Source of the DNA: Candidatus Woesearchaeota archaeon
GTDB lineage: Archaea; Nanobdellota; Nanobdellia; Woesearchaeales; UBA10216
Length of the DNA: 5,032 nucleotides
Reading direction: 5' to 3'
Assembly: GCA_016180145.1 (NCBI GenBank)
Contig: JACPBT010000017.1
Span: 1-5,032 of the forward strand
How positions within the stretch are numbered: position 1 is the stretch's first letter; each line of letters starts with the position of its first letter. Below the pieces are notes generated by a model, which saw nothing but the letters and a program-made list of their open reading frames with translations, was not told the DNA's origin and made no database searches. A program made the position numbers and the translations under genes. This document shows positions 1 to 4,756 of this stretch, piece by piece.

Positions 1-50
1 TTTGGTATGACCACCTGCCCCTTTGGACCAATTTTCATCTTTGCAATCAT
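1..50 (-). CDS. AbrB-family (swapped-hairpin) DNA-binding protein or antitoxin, 5' part only
   Basis: This is the beginning of a minus-strand gene that runs off the left edge. From the ATG at 50-48 it reads MIAKMKIGPKGQVVIP. The stretch KIGPKGQVVIP is the classic N-terminal strand-loop-strand of the AbrB/SpoVT/VapB swapped-hairpin DNA-binding fold. Proteins of this family act as dimers, usually as the antitoxin of a VapBC-type pair that also represses its own operon, or as stand-alone regulators. A second in-frame ATG at 38-36 would remove only MIAK. I prefer the first because the VapB at 3436-3654 also begins MIAK, and because the upstream inverted repeat then sits at the same distance in both genes. 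A toxin gene would be expected further left, outside the window. The family call is well supported; the antitoxin role is inferred. Confidence 0.75.
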   Translation of the reverse strand, partial: MIAKMKIGPKGQVVIP

Positions 51-80
51 GTTATACCACAAGTTGTAATTAAGTATAAC
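51..80. promoter_or_regulatory. Nested inverted repeat, candidate operator of the left-end AbrB gene
   Basis: Outer arms GTTATAC (51-57) and GTATAAC (74-80) are exact reverse complements. An inner perfect repeat ACAA-G-TTGT lies at 59-67, centred on base 63. The element covers the space between the likely TATA box and the start codon at 50, so a bound repressor would block transcription initiation. AbrB/VapB antitoxins commonly bind such palindromes in their own promoters. The assignment to this gene is inferred from position and from the similar element at 3658-3673. Confidence 0.55.
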
Positions 81-83
81 TGG

Positions 84-91
84 TATTTATA
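84..91 (-). promoter_or_regulatory. TATA box for the left-end AbrB gene
   Basis: On the minus strand this reads TATAAATA and is preceded by the purine-rich GCAAAG, which suits a TFB recognition element. Its centre is 37.5 bases from the ATG at 50, so the predicted transcript would start near base 61 and have a leader of about 10 bases. The site lies just downstream of the ThrRS stop codon. This gene would therefore have its own transcription start rather than depend on ThrRS read-through. Confidence 0.5.
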
Positions 92-101
92 CTTTGCTGT
101 T

Positions 102-2012
102 CTACTTTTTCCTTGCGACTTCCGTGAGAAGCTCATCAAGAAAAGCCTCAGAATTCAAAGCGCCAAGAATACGGTTATCCCTTGTCCTTACAGCCACAGT
201 GCCTGATTTCAGCTCCTTCTCCCCCACAACAAGGATGTAATTGACCTTGTCCAGCTCTGCCTCCCTGACCTTGTAAGGCACGCTCTCTGCCTTGTCGTCC
301 ACTTCCACACGTATTCCGGCAGCTGCATATTTCTGCTGCAACTTGCAGGCATAGTCGTTAAACCTGTCAGCCACTGTGAGTATGCGAACCTGAACAGGGC
401 TGAGCCACAGCGGGAATCTGCCGCCGTAATGCTCTGTAAGAATGCCTATGAAACGCTCAAAGCTGCCAATAAGGGCGCGGTGAATCATAACTGCGGTATG
501 CTTCCTGCCGTCAGCTCCTTCATACTCCACACCCATCTTAAGCGGCATCTGAAAGTCAAGCTGGATGGTGGCAAGCTGGTGTTCCCTGCCAAGGGCGTCC
601 CTTACATCAAAATCAATCTTCGGGCCATAAAATGCGCCCTCGCCTGCTTTTATCTCATAAGGAATCCTGCTCTTCTTCAAAGCAGATTCAAGGGCAGCCT
701 CTGCCTTTTTCCATAGGTCGTCATCACCCATTGCCTTCTTTGGTTTTGTTGAAAGCTTTGCCTTAAAGGAAAAACTGAATACCTCCACATAAACATGCCT
801 TGCAAAAGCTATCACCCCGTCAAGCTCGCTGCCAATCTGCTCCTCAGTGCAGAAAATGTGAGCATCATCCTGTGAAAACTTTCTCACGCGGGTAAGCCCT
901 GAAAGAACACCCCTAAGCTCGTTCCTGTGAAGATAACAGAAGTCGGCAACCCTCATGGGAAGCTCGCGATAACTCCTTGACTTTGACTTGAAAATAAGGG
1001 CATGGCTCGGGCAGTTCATTGGCTTCAGGCTGAATTCCTCTCCGTCAATATTGAGGAGAAACATGTTCTCCTTATAATGCTGCCAGTGTCCGGATAATTC
1101 CCAAAGCGCCTTGTTGAACAGCTGCGGAGTTATTACCTCTTTGTAGCCTCTCCGGTTGTATTCCTCCCTTACGAATTTCATAAGCTCATTGTAGATTACG
1201 GTCCCTTTAGGGAGGAAGAAAGGGCTGCCGGGGCTCCAGTCATGGAACATGAAAAGCCCAAGCTGCTGGCCAAGCTTCCTGTGGTCATTCTTTTCGGCAA
1301 GCTGAACCTGTGCGAGGTAAGCGTCAAGCTGCTTCTTCTCAGGGAAAGCTATCCCGTAAATCCTCTGAAGTTCTTCATTTTTCTGGTCGCCACGCCAGTA
1401 AGCAGAGGACACCTTAGTAAGCTTAAACGCCTTCAACATTCCTGTATTCGGCGTATGCGGCCCTCTGCACAAGTCTGTGAATTCACCCTGCATGTAGGCG
1501 GTTATCTCCTTACCTTTTGCTTCTTCGCCAATAATCTCAAGCTTATACTTATTATCCTTAAACATCTTCTTAGCCTCTGAAACAGGCAGGCTGAGCCGCT
1601 CAACACGGTAATTTTCAGAAACAACCTTAGCCATTTCCTTCTCTATCTTTTCAAGGTCATCAGGATGAAACGGTGCTGAGGCAATGTCATAGTAAAACCC
1701 GTTTTCTATCGCAGGACCTATAGTAAGCTTTACAGACGGATAAATCCGCTTTACAGCCTGCGCAAGCAGATGGGCTGATGAATGCCAGAAAACCTGCCTC
1801 CCCTTTTCGCTTTCAAAAGTGTGAATTTTAAAGCTCACATCTGCGGTAATTGCAGTTGAAAGGTCAATAAGGATGCCATTAACTTCCGCAACCACTGCGG
1901 CAGAGGCAAGGCGGCTTCCGATAGACTCGGCAACCTTCATCGCAGTAACGCCTGACGGAAACTCCTTAACAGAGCCGTCAGGGAGAGTGATTCTTACCGT
2001 TTTTTTTGGCAT
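102..2012 (-). CDS. thrS: Threonyl-tRNA synthetase, bacterial type, complete
   Basis: A cytoplasmic class II aminoacyl-tRNA synthetase that activates threonine with ATP and charges tRNA-Thr. Its 636 residues cover the full bacterial-type architecture. A TGS domain occupies about 5-65. The N2 editing domain (about 66-235) has H77-SSA-H81 and C182-RGP-H186, which remove mischarged serine. The catalytic core (about 245-535) has motif 2 around R363 (LHRNELRG) and motif 3 at 511-526 (HRALIGSFERFIGIL). Zinc ligands are C334 in MNCPSH, H385 in QDDAHIF and H511. The anticodon-binding domain spans about 539-633. No key residue is missing. Many archaeal ThrRS instead carry a DTD-like N-terminal editing domain, so this form points to acquisition from bacteria, old or recent. 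The ATG at 2012 fits both the TGS domain start and a TATA box 26.5 bases upstream. The aspartokinase-like gene ends 36 bases upstream. Confidence 0.97.
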   Translation of the reverse strand: MPKKTVRITLPDGSVKEFPSGVTAMKVAESIGSRLASAAVVAEVNGILIDLSTAITADVSFKIHTFESEKGRQVFWHSSAHLLAQAVKRIYPSVKLTIGPAIENGFYYDIASAPFHPDDLEKIEKEMAKVVSENYRVERLSLPVSEAKKMFKDNKYKLEIIGEEAKGKEITAYMQGEFTDLCRGPHTPNTGMLKAFKLTKVSSAYWRGDQKNEELQRIYGIAFPEKKQLDAYLAQVQLAEKNDHRKLGQQLGLFMFHDWSPGSPFFLPKGTVIYNELMKFVREEYNRRGYKEVITPQLFNKALWELSGHWQHYKENMFLLNIDGEEFSLKPMNCPSHALIFKSKSRSYRELPMRVADFCYLHRNELRGVLSGLTRVRKFSQDDAHIFCTEEQIGSELDGVIAFARHVYVEVFSFSFKAKLSTKPKKAMGDDDLWKKAEAALESALKKSRIPYEIKAGEGAFYGPKIDFDVRDALGREHQLATIQLDFQMPLKMGVEYEGADGRKHTAVMIHRALIGSFERFIGILTEHYGGRFPLWLSPVQVRILTVADRFNDYACKLQQKYAAAGIRVEVDDKAESVPYKVREAELDKVNYILVVGEKELKSGTVAVRTRDNRILGALNSEAFLDELLTEVARKK

Positions 2013-2034
2013 TTTAACCAGTTCTATTGAGGGG

Positions 2035-2042
2035 TTATAAAT
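2035..2042 (-). promoter_or_regulatory. TATA box of thrS
   Basis: On the minus strand it reads ATTTATAA. Its centre is 26.5 bases upstream of the thrS ATG, which predicts a transcript starting at or next to the start codon. It fills most of the 36-base gap after the aspartokinase stop codon. No Shine-Dalgarno-like sequence precedes the ATG, which agrees with leaderless translation. Confidence 0.65.
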
Positions 2043-2048
2043 AGCTTT

Positions 2049-2798
2049 TCATGCTGTAATCAGCGTTCCTGAGCCGATTGAGTCAAGCCCCCTTACATGA
2101 ATAGCGCCTTTGTAAGCATTAAGCACACGGCTGTCAAGCACTTTCATGCTGCCCATACCGGCAAGCTCTTCCCTCCTAATTGAATCAAGCTTTTTCTGAC
2201 TGCCATTGCCCCAATTGCTGTAAATGCCATCCACATCCTTGTAAAAAACAAGCTTCTCAGCACCGCAAAATCCTGCAAAAAGCGCAGCAACATAATCAGA
2301 AGCATTCCTGCCAAGCAGGACAACATTCCCCTGCACGTTCACAGCACCGTAACCGGCAATTACATAAATCCACCCCGAATTATAATCAGCTCGTGCAAAC
2401 CTTCTTTCAGATTCACCAAACAAAACTTTTCCGCAAAGAAAAGAACCCTCTGCAACTATCGGGTAGGAAGAATCCTGCACAACACCGCGAGCCATCCCCC
2501 GCATTACAGAAACAAGGTTTCTTACTGATTCCCATTCACCACTGATAAGGATTCTGGAAATGTCCGGAGTGTCAAATTCAGGAACACATGAAACACCCAT
2601 CAGCGCCTGATTCAGCAGGTTGGCATCATTCCCTGCAATACGGCTTATTAGCCTGTCAGTAACCCCTTTACCGGCAGAAACGACAGCAAGGACAGTATCG
2701 TAGTCTGAACGCAGCCGCCTCAGCTCATCAGACACCCTTGCATAGCCTTCAACGCCATCCAACACTGAACCCCCGAATTTCGCAACAATTGCAGACAT
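2049..2798 (-). CDS. Aspartokinase-type amino acid kinase, catalytic domain only (no ACT domains)
   Basis: A 249-residue protein of the amino acid kinase superfamily. Aspartokinase hallmarks appear in order: KFGGS at 7-11 for phosphate binding, SAGKGVTD at 41-48, SGE with E88 matching the aspartate-binding Glu of E. coli LysC (SHGE), GRNASDY at 163-169 matching GRGGSDY, KDVDGIYS at 187-194 matching the nucleotide-binding TDV-GIYT, MKVLDSR at 218-224 matching AKVLHPR, and a closing GSGTLI. The family phosphorylates aspartate at the head of the lysine, methionine and threonine pathways. The chain stops where the kinase domain ends, so the two C-terminal ACT domains used for feedback inhibition by lysine or threonine are absent. 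The GG of RGGSDY is NA here and the H-P of KVLHPR is D-S, so another small carboxylate or acetyl-amino-acid substrate remains possible. It lies upstream of thrS in the same direction. The start is fixed by the KFGGS motif close behind the ATG. Confidence 0.85.
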   Translation of the reverse strand: MSAIVAKFGGSVLDGVEGYARVSDELRRLRSDYDTVLAVVSAGKGVTDRLISRIAGNDANLLNQALMGVSCVPEFDTPDISRILISGEWESVRNLVSVMRGMARGVVQDSSYPIVAEGSFLCGKVLFGESERRFARADYNSGWIYVIAGYGAVNVQGNVVLLGRNASDYVAALFAGFCGAEKLVFYKDVDGIYSNWGNGSQKKLDSIRREELAGMGSMKVLDSRVLNAYKGAIHVRGLDSIGSGTLITA

Positions 2799-2807
2799 TT
2801 TAACCAG

Positions 2808-2812
2808 CCTCC
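2808..2812 (-). promoter_or_regulatory. Shine-Dalgarno-like GGAGG of the aspartokinase-like gene
   Basis: GGAGG on the minus strand ends nine bases before the ATG at 2798, a workable ribosome-binding distance. It stands out because thrS and the plus-strand gene at 4757 appear leaderless. It would be used only if transcription begins upstream of it. A weak A/T-rich box (TAAAAATAAA, 2818-2827) centred 24.5 bases from the ATG would instead give a leaderless message lacking it. Confidence 0.45.
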
Positions 2813-2916
2813 ATAAGTTTTATTTTTAGCAAGAACAAGCCTCCCCTTACGCAGGCATTTTCAACAACAGCTTACCAAGCCAGAAAACACACGCAGAAAC
2901 AACGGAGAGGCGCACC

Positions 2917-2997
2917 TTAGCGCTTAGTAGTCTTCTTAGTCTTAAAAGTGGCAGAGACGGCAGAAAATTCCAACCCAAAAACAGCCATGACTTCCAT
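2917..2997 (-). CDS. Possible 26-residue small protein
   Basis: A short ORF beginning ATG-GAA-GTC-ATG. It starts MEVMAVFGLEFSAVS and ends in the basic tail KTKKTTKR. The case for it is its promoter: a good TATA box (ATTTATAT) centred 27.5 bases upstream of the ATG, the same leaderless geometry as thrS, vapB and the plus-strand gene at 4757. The product would be a hydrophobic or beta-prone segment followed by a cationic, lysine- and threonine-rich tail, as seen in small nucleic-acid-binding proteins. I do not recognise it. A second in-frame ATG lies at codon 4. The same transcript could instead be non-coding, or be a decayed gene, since the adjacent phase is open for 60 codons. The promoter is better supported than the protein. 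Confidence 0.35.
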   Translation of the reverse strand: MEVMAVFGLEFSAVSATFKTKKTTKR

Positions 2998-3020
2998 GCA
3001 GAAAGCGACTCATTAAAACC

Positions 3021-3028
3021 ATATAAAT
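3021..3028 (-). promoter_or_regulatory. TATA box driving the intergenic transcript
   Basis: On the minus strand it reads ATTTATAT within GTAAGATTTATATGG. It shares AAGATTTATA with the promoter of the plus-strand gene at 4757. It predicts transcription starting at about 2997-3000, exactly at the ATG of the 26-codon ORF, within the gap after vapC. Confidence 0.55.
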
Positions 3029-3043
3029 CTTACTCTATACAGA

Positions 3044-3060
3044 CATATACTCCATATACT
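3044..3060. repeat. Tandem CATATACT direct repeats upstream of the intergenic promoter
   Basis: CATATACT occurs at 3044-3051 and again at 3053-3060, separated by one base, giving a 9-base period. The pair lies 16 bases upstream of the TATA box on the minus strand, where archaeal activators commonly bind. It may be a regulatory site for the small transcript, or only low-complexity A/T-rich sequence. Confidence 0.4.
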
Positions 3061-3076
3061 TGATAATCAGAACGCC

Positions 3077-3436
3077 CTATTTCACAAATTCAACATCAGG
3101 CATGCCCCTGAACTGGGAATCCCCTGTGAGGAACTTCAGGCCAAGCTTTATAGCAGCAGTATAACCAATACAATCCGCCCACGATAGTTCTCTCCTGTTA
3201 TTTTCCATCTTAAATTCTGTTGCAAGCTTAACAATTTCATTGTCCATAGGCACTATCGTAAATGCGACCTCACCCAACCTCGCTTCAGCTTCACTTTTGG
3301 AATAATTCCTGAGCAGATATGCGTAGAATTCCCCAACATTAAGATGCGTTACAATGAAACTGTAGTCAAAGAACCGGGCATATGAAGGATTGCCTCTAAA
3401 CGCTTCAATAATCGCATAAGTGTCAAAAAAGAACAT
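3077..3436 (-). CDS. vapC: VapC-type toxin, PIN-domain ribonuclease
   Basis: A 119-residue PIN-domain protein, the usual VapC size, expected to be a Mg2+-dependent RNase that cuts tRNA, rRNA or other RNA when freed from its antitoxin. The four acidic metal-binding positions are present: D5 in MFFFDTYAII, E36 in LNVGEFYA, D88 in LSWADCIGY, and D106 in FLTGDSQF. The toxin therefore looks catalytically intact. The order of motifs, with A-D-x-x-x-Y-x-A followed by L-T-G-D, matches the VapC pattern closely. Its ATG overlaps the vapB stop codon by one base (TAATG), so translation is coupled, the classic antitoxin-first arrangement. The RNA target cannot be read from the sequence. Confidence 0.92.
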   Translation of the reverse strand: MFFFDTYAIIEAFRGNPSYARFFDYSFIVTHLNVGEFYAYLLRNYSKSEAEARLGEVAFTIVPMDNEIVKLATEFKMENNRRELSWADCIGYTAAIKLGLKFLTGDSQFRGMPDVEFVK

Positions 3437-3654
3437 TACTTCTCTCCGAACATCCTGTCAATTTCGCGAAGGGCTTTAGCGGTGTTAACTTTCTTCTTTA
3501 ATGTTCCGAATACATCCTTAACTTTCGTTACTTTTGGTGTAATTTCAACTTCCACATCCTGATTGGCGTGCAGACCTGCATCAGCAACATCAATCTTGCT
3601 CAGCCGCAGCCCAAAGCTGTTACCCCACTCCAGAATCCTGCCTTTGGCAATCAT
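3436..3654 (-). CDS. vapB: VapB-type antitoxin, AbrB/MazE-like fold
   Basis: A 72-residue antitoxin. Residues 1-40 form an AbrB/MazE-type swapped-hairpin DNA-binding region with WGNSFGLRLSK at 10-20, comparable to the KWGNS-x-x-x-R-x-P motif of MazE and VapB proteins. Residues 43-72 (VKDVFGTL through ALREIDRMFGEK) form the charged helical tail that in this family wraps around the toxin and blocks its active site. It is expected to bind the VapC encoded directly downstream and, with it, repress this promoter. The ATG at 3654 lies 27.5 bases from a TATA box, and a 16-base perfect palindrome sits between the two. The first four residues, MIAK, match the start of the partial AbrB-family protein at the left edge. 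Confidence 0.88.
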   Translation of the reverse strand: MIAKGRILEWGNSFGLRLSKIDVADAGLHANQDVEVEITPKVTKVKDVFGTLKKKVNTAKALREIDRMFGEK

Positions 3655-3657
3655 AAA

Positions 3658-3673
3658 TTATACAATTGTATAA
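3658..3673. promoter_or_regulatory. 16-base perfect palindrome, candidate VapBC operator
   Basis: TTATACAATTGTATAA is a perfect palindrome lying between the TATA box and the vapB start codon and covering the predicted transcription start. Its centre is about 12 bases upstream of the ATG. Repression of vapBC by the VapB-VapC complex at such a site is the common mechanism in this family; here it is inferred from position and symmetry. Confidence 0.7.
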
Positions 3674-3677
3674 CTAT

Positions 3678-3685
3678 TATTTAAA
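3678..3685 (-). promoter_or_regulatory. TATA box of vapBC
   Basis: On the minus strand it reads TTTAAATA. Its centre is 27.5 bases from the vapB ATG, predicting a leaderless vapBC mRNA whose start lies within the palindrome at 3658-3673. Confidence 0.55.
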
Positions 3686-3693
3686 GATTGCGG

Positions 3694-3710
3694 AAAAAAA
3701 GAAAAATAAA
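3694..3710 (-). terminator. T-rich terminator after the 285-residue gene
   Basis: On the minus strand this is TTTATTTTTCTTTTTTT, beginning about 10 bases after the stop codon at 3721-3723. Archaeal RNA polymerase terminates at oligo-T tracts in the non-template strand without needing a hairpin. The tract separates the upstream gene from the vapBC promoter that follows immediately. Confidence 0.6.
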
Positions 3711-3720
3711 GATTATGCGA

Positions 3721-4578
3721 CTATTTCTTATCTTCCTTCATGTAGAAACCGTGCTTCTGCAGCTTGAGGTCATCATACCTTCTGGTAACAAGAGGGATGT
3801 GCAAGTCTCCAGCGATAGTGTCAACAGACTGTGTTGTGAATTTAGCAGCATCCTCAGGCTTAATTTCAGTTTTCCTGCCCTTTTTCACTTTATTCAACAC
3901 ATGTGCAGCGTAAAGGCCTGATGGAAGATGCGCTATATACGCATTACGGGCATGTGTTGCCAACACTGCAGAAGCCCCCAACTTATGCCTTTCAACCTTC
4001 TGTTCAATCAATTCCTTGAGCATGTCTGCTGTTACCTCTCCTTCGTCCTTGAATGTTTCCCTGATTTCCTCTTCAAGCTCAGACATCCCAGGAATCTGGG
4101 TGTTGCCTATATTCTGCCCTGCTGCAACTTCCCTGTCAAAATGATGCGCAAGCGTTTCGTAAAGCCTCTTAAGCTGGTCTTTGTCAAGCTGTTCCAAAGG
4201 ACCTTCAAGATACCTCTTAACCTCAGGGTCAGTTTCCTTTAAAGAAGATATGACCGCAGGCTTTGCATGCTCAAAATAGCCAAGAATATAAGATACGCCT
4301 ATCCTGTGGAACTTCTCAACATCCTTTTTCAAATCAATTTTTTGGCCTTCCTTGTATTCTGTATCAATACGCTCTTCAGCCCTGTTTAAGGCGCCCTTTA
4401 TTTTTTTCCCTTGATGGCCTTCAAACGCAGCCTTTATGTGCCGTTGAACCTTTGCCTGATTGCCTCTGGAATGGTATTTTTCAAACAATTCAATATTCTT
4501 CTTATGGTCTTCGCTTGCAGAGCCATACAGCCCTGCAATTATCGCTTCAATATTCTCAGGCTCTTTTTCTTTTGCCAT
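3721..4578 (-). CDS. Uncharacterised soluble, helix-rich protein of 285 residues
   Basis: I do not recognise this protein. It is highly charged and appears almost wholly alpha-helical, with no signal peptide or membrane segment. A Lys/Glu-rich first half (about 1-150) leads to a Gly/Asn/Pro linker (about 153-165, QNIGNTQIPG), then acidic helices (166-198), a small-residue and histidine-rich helical stretch (about 200-230), and a basic C-terminal part (231-285). It has 14 histidines, including H145-H146, but no recognisable metal or catalytic motif. The start is uncertain. I chose the ATG at 4578 (MAKEKEPENIEAII) because AAGGT lies about six bases upstream. An ATG at 4608 has GGAAG seven bases upstream and would add ten residues. 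The longest frame begins with TTG at 4641, upstream of the predicted transcript start. It is divergent from the plus-strand gene at 4757. Confidence 0.75.
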   Translation of the reverse strand: MAKEKEPENIEAIIAGLYGSASEDHKKNIELFEKYHSRGNQAKVQRHIKAAFEGHQGKKIKGALNRAEERIDTEYKEGQKIDLKKDVEKFHRIGVSYILGYFEHAKPAVISSLKETDPEVKRYLEGPLEQLDKDQLKRLYETLAHHFDREVAAGQNIGNTQIPGMSELEEEIRETFKDEGEVTADMLKELIEQKVERHKLGASAVLATHARNAYIAHLPSGLYAAHVLNKVKKGRKTEIKPEDAAKFTTQSVDTIAGDLHIPLVTRRYDDLKLQKHGFYMKEDKK

Positions 4579-4656
4579 TGTCATACCTTCCAAATTCCCG
4601 TTTGACATTTTGCTTCTTCCATTATAAAGTTTTCTATGCAAAGAGATGCAAGGGCG

Positions 4657-4664
4657 TATATAAG
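4657..4664 (-). promoter_or_regulatory. TATA box for the 285-residue gene
   Basis: On the minus strand it reads CTTATATA and predicts transcription starting near 4634. That leaves a leader of about 26 bases before the ATG at 4608 or 56 before the one at 4578, both with Shine-Dalgarno-like purines, and it places the TTG at 4641 outside the message. A second candidate, TTTATAAT at 4621-4628, would start transcription near 4598 and favour the ATG at 4578. Confidence 0.5.
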
Positions 4665-4675
4665 CTTTTCCATTA

Positions 4676-4697
4676 GTGACTACTTCTTTGTAGTTAC
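4676..4697. promoter_or_regulatory. Inverted repeat between two divergent promoters
   Basis: GTGACTAC (4676-4683) and GTAGTTAC (4690-4697) are reverse complements at seven of eight positions, with a six-base spacer. The element lies between the leftward TATA box (4657-4664) and the rightward one (4725-4732), so one bound protein could control both genes. A short RNA hairpin is unlikely to matter, because the site is upstream of both predicted transcripts. Confidence 0.35.
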
Positions 4698-4724
4698 AAA
4701 AATGTTTTTGAGCTTCTGCAAAGA

Positions 4725-4732
4725 TTTATAAA
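4725..4732 (+). promoter_or_regulatory. TATA box of the right-end gene
   Basis: TTTATAAA, preceded by the purine-rich GCAAAG (4718-4723) as a likely TFB recognition element. Its centre is 28.5 bases upstream of the ATG at 4757, predicting a leaderless or nearly leaderless transcript. Confidence 0.65.
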
Positions 4733-4756
4733 TTGGCTGGAAATATCGCAGGTGTG

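Larger units (their letters stand above)
2799..3076. other. 278-base gap between vapC and the aspartokinase-like gene
   Basis: No long ATG-started gene fits here. What it does hold, all listed separately, is a minus-strand TATA box (3021-3028), a 26-codon ORF in leaderless position (2917-2997), tandem CATATACT repeats (3044-3060), and two copies of an 11-base AACMAGCCTCC sequence (2802-2812 and 2834-2844). A 60-codon minus-strand frame (2850-3029) is open in the next phase but has no ATG. I see no tRNA-like or box C/D-like structure. Confidence 0.6.

Noticed and set aside
51..101. Terminator hairpin for thrS formed by the GTTATAC/GTATAAC repeat
   Set aside because: The arms are A/T-rich with a 16-base loop and no T-tract follows on the minus strand. 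The position fits an operator for the next gene better.
429..1580. Plus-strand open frames at 429-716 and 1242-1580
   Set aside because: They lie wholly inside the complete, motif-verified ThrRS gene on the opposite strand and show no recognisable protein features.
2000..2007. Run of eight Ts on the plus strand
   Set aside because: It encodes the Lys-Lys near the ThrRS N-terminus on the minus strand, and there is no plus-strand gene here to terminate.
2144..2545. Open frames at 2144-2326 (minus) and 2180-2545 (plus) inside the kinase gene
   Set aside because: They overlap the conserved aspartokinase motifs in other frames. The plus-strand one is mostly Gln/His/Lys repeats typical of antisense reading.
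4620..4622. ATG at 4622-4620 opening a 13-codon upstream ORF in another frame
   Set aside because: It is very short, has no ribosome-binding site, and there is no sign of conserved coding.
4579..4641. TTG start at 4641, extending the 285-residue protein by 21 residues
   Set aside because: It lies upstream of the transcription start predicted from the TATA box at 4657-4664, and the added segment encodes the Shine-Dalgarno-like purines. An extension only to the ATG at 4608 remains possible.
3688..4676. Plus-strand open frames at 3688-3921, 3928-4242, 4263-4676 and 4411-4605
   Set aside because: All are mostly antisense to the 285-residue gene, are Cys/Phe/Leu-rich, and lack supporting promoters. 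The minus-strand frame has normal soluble-protein composition and a terminator.
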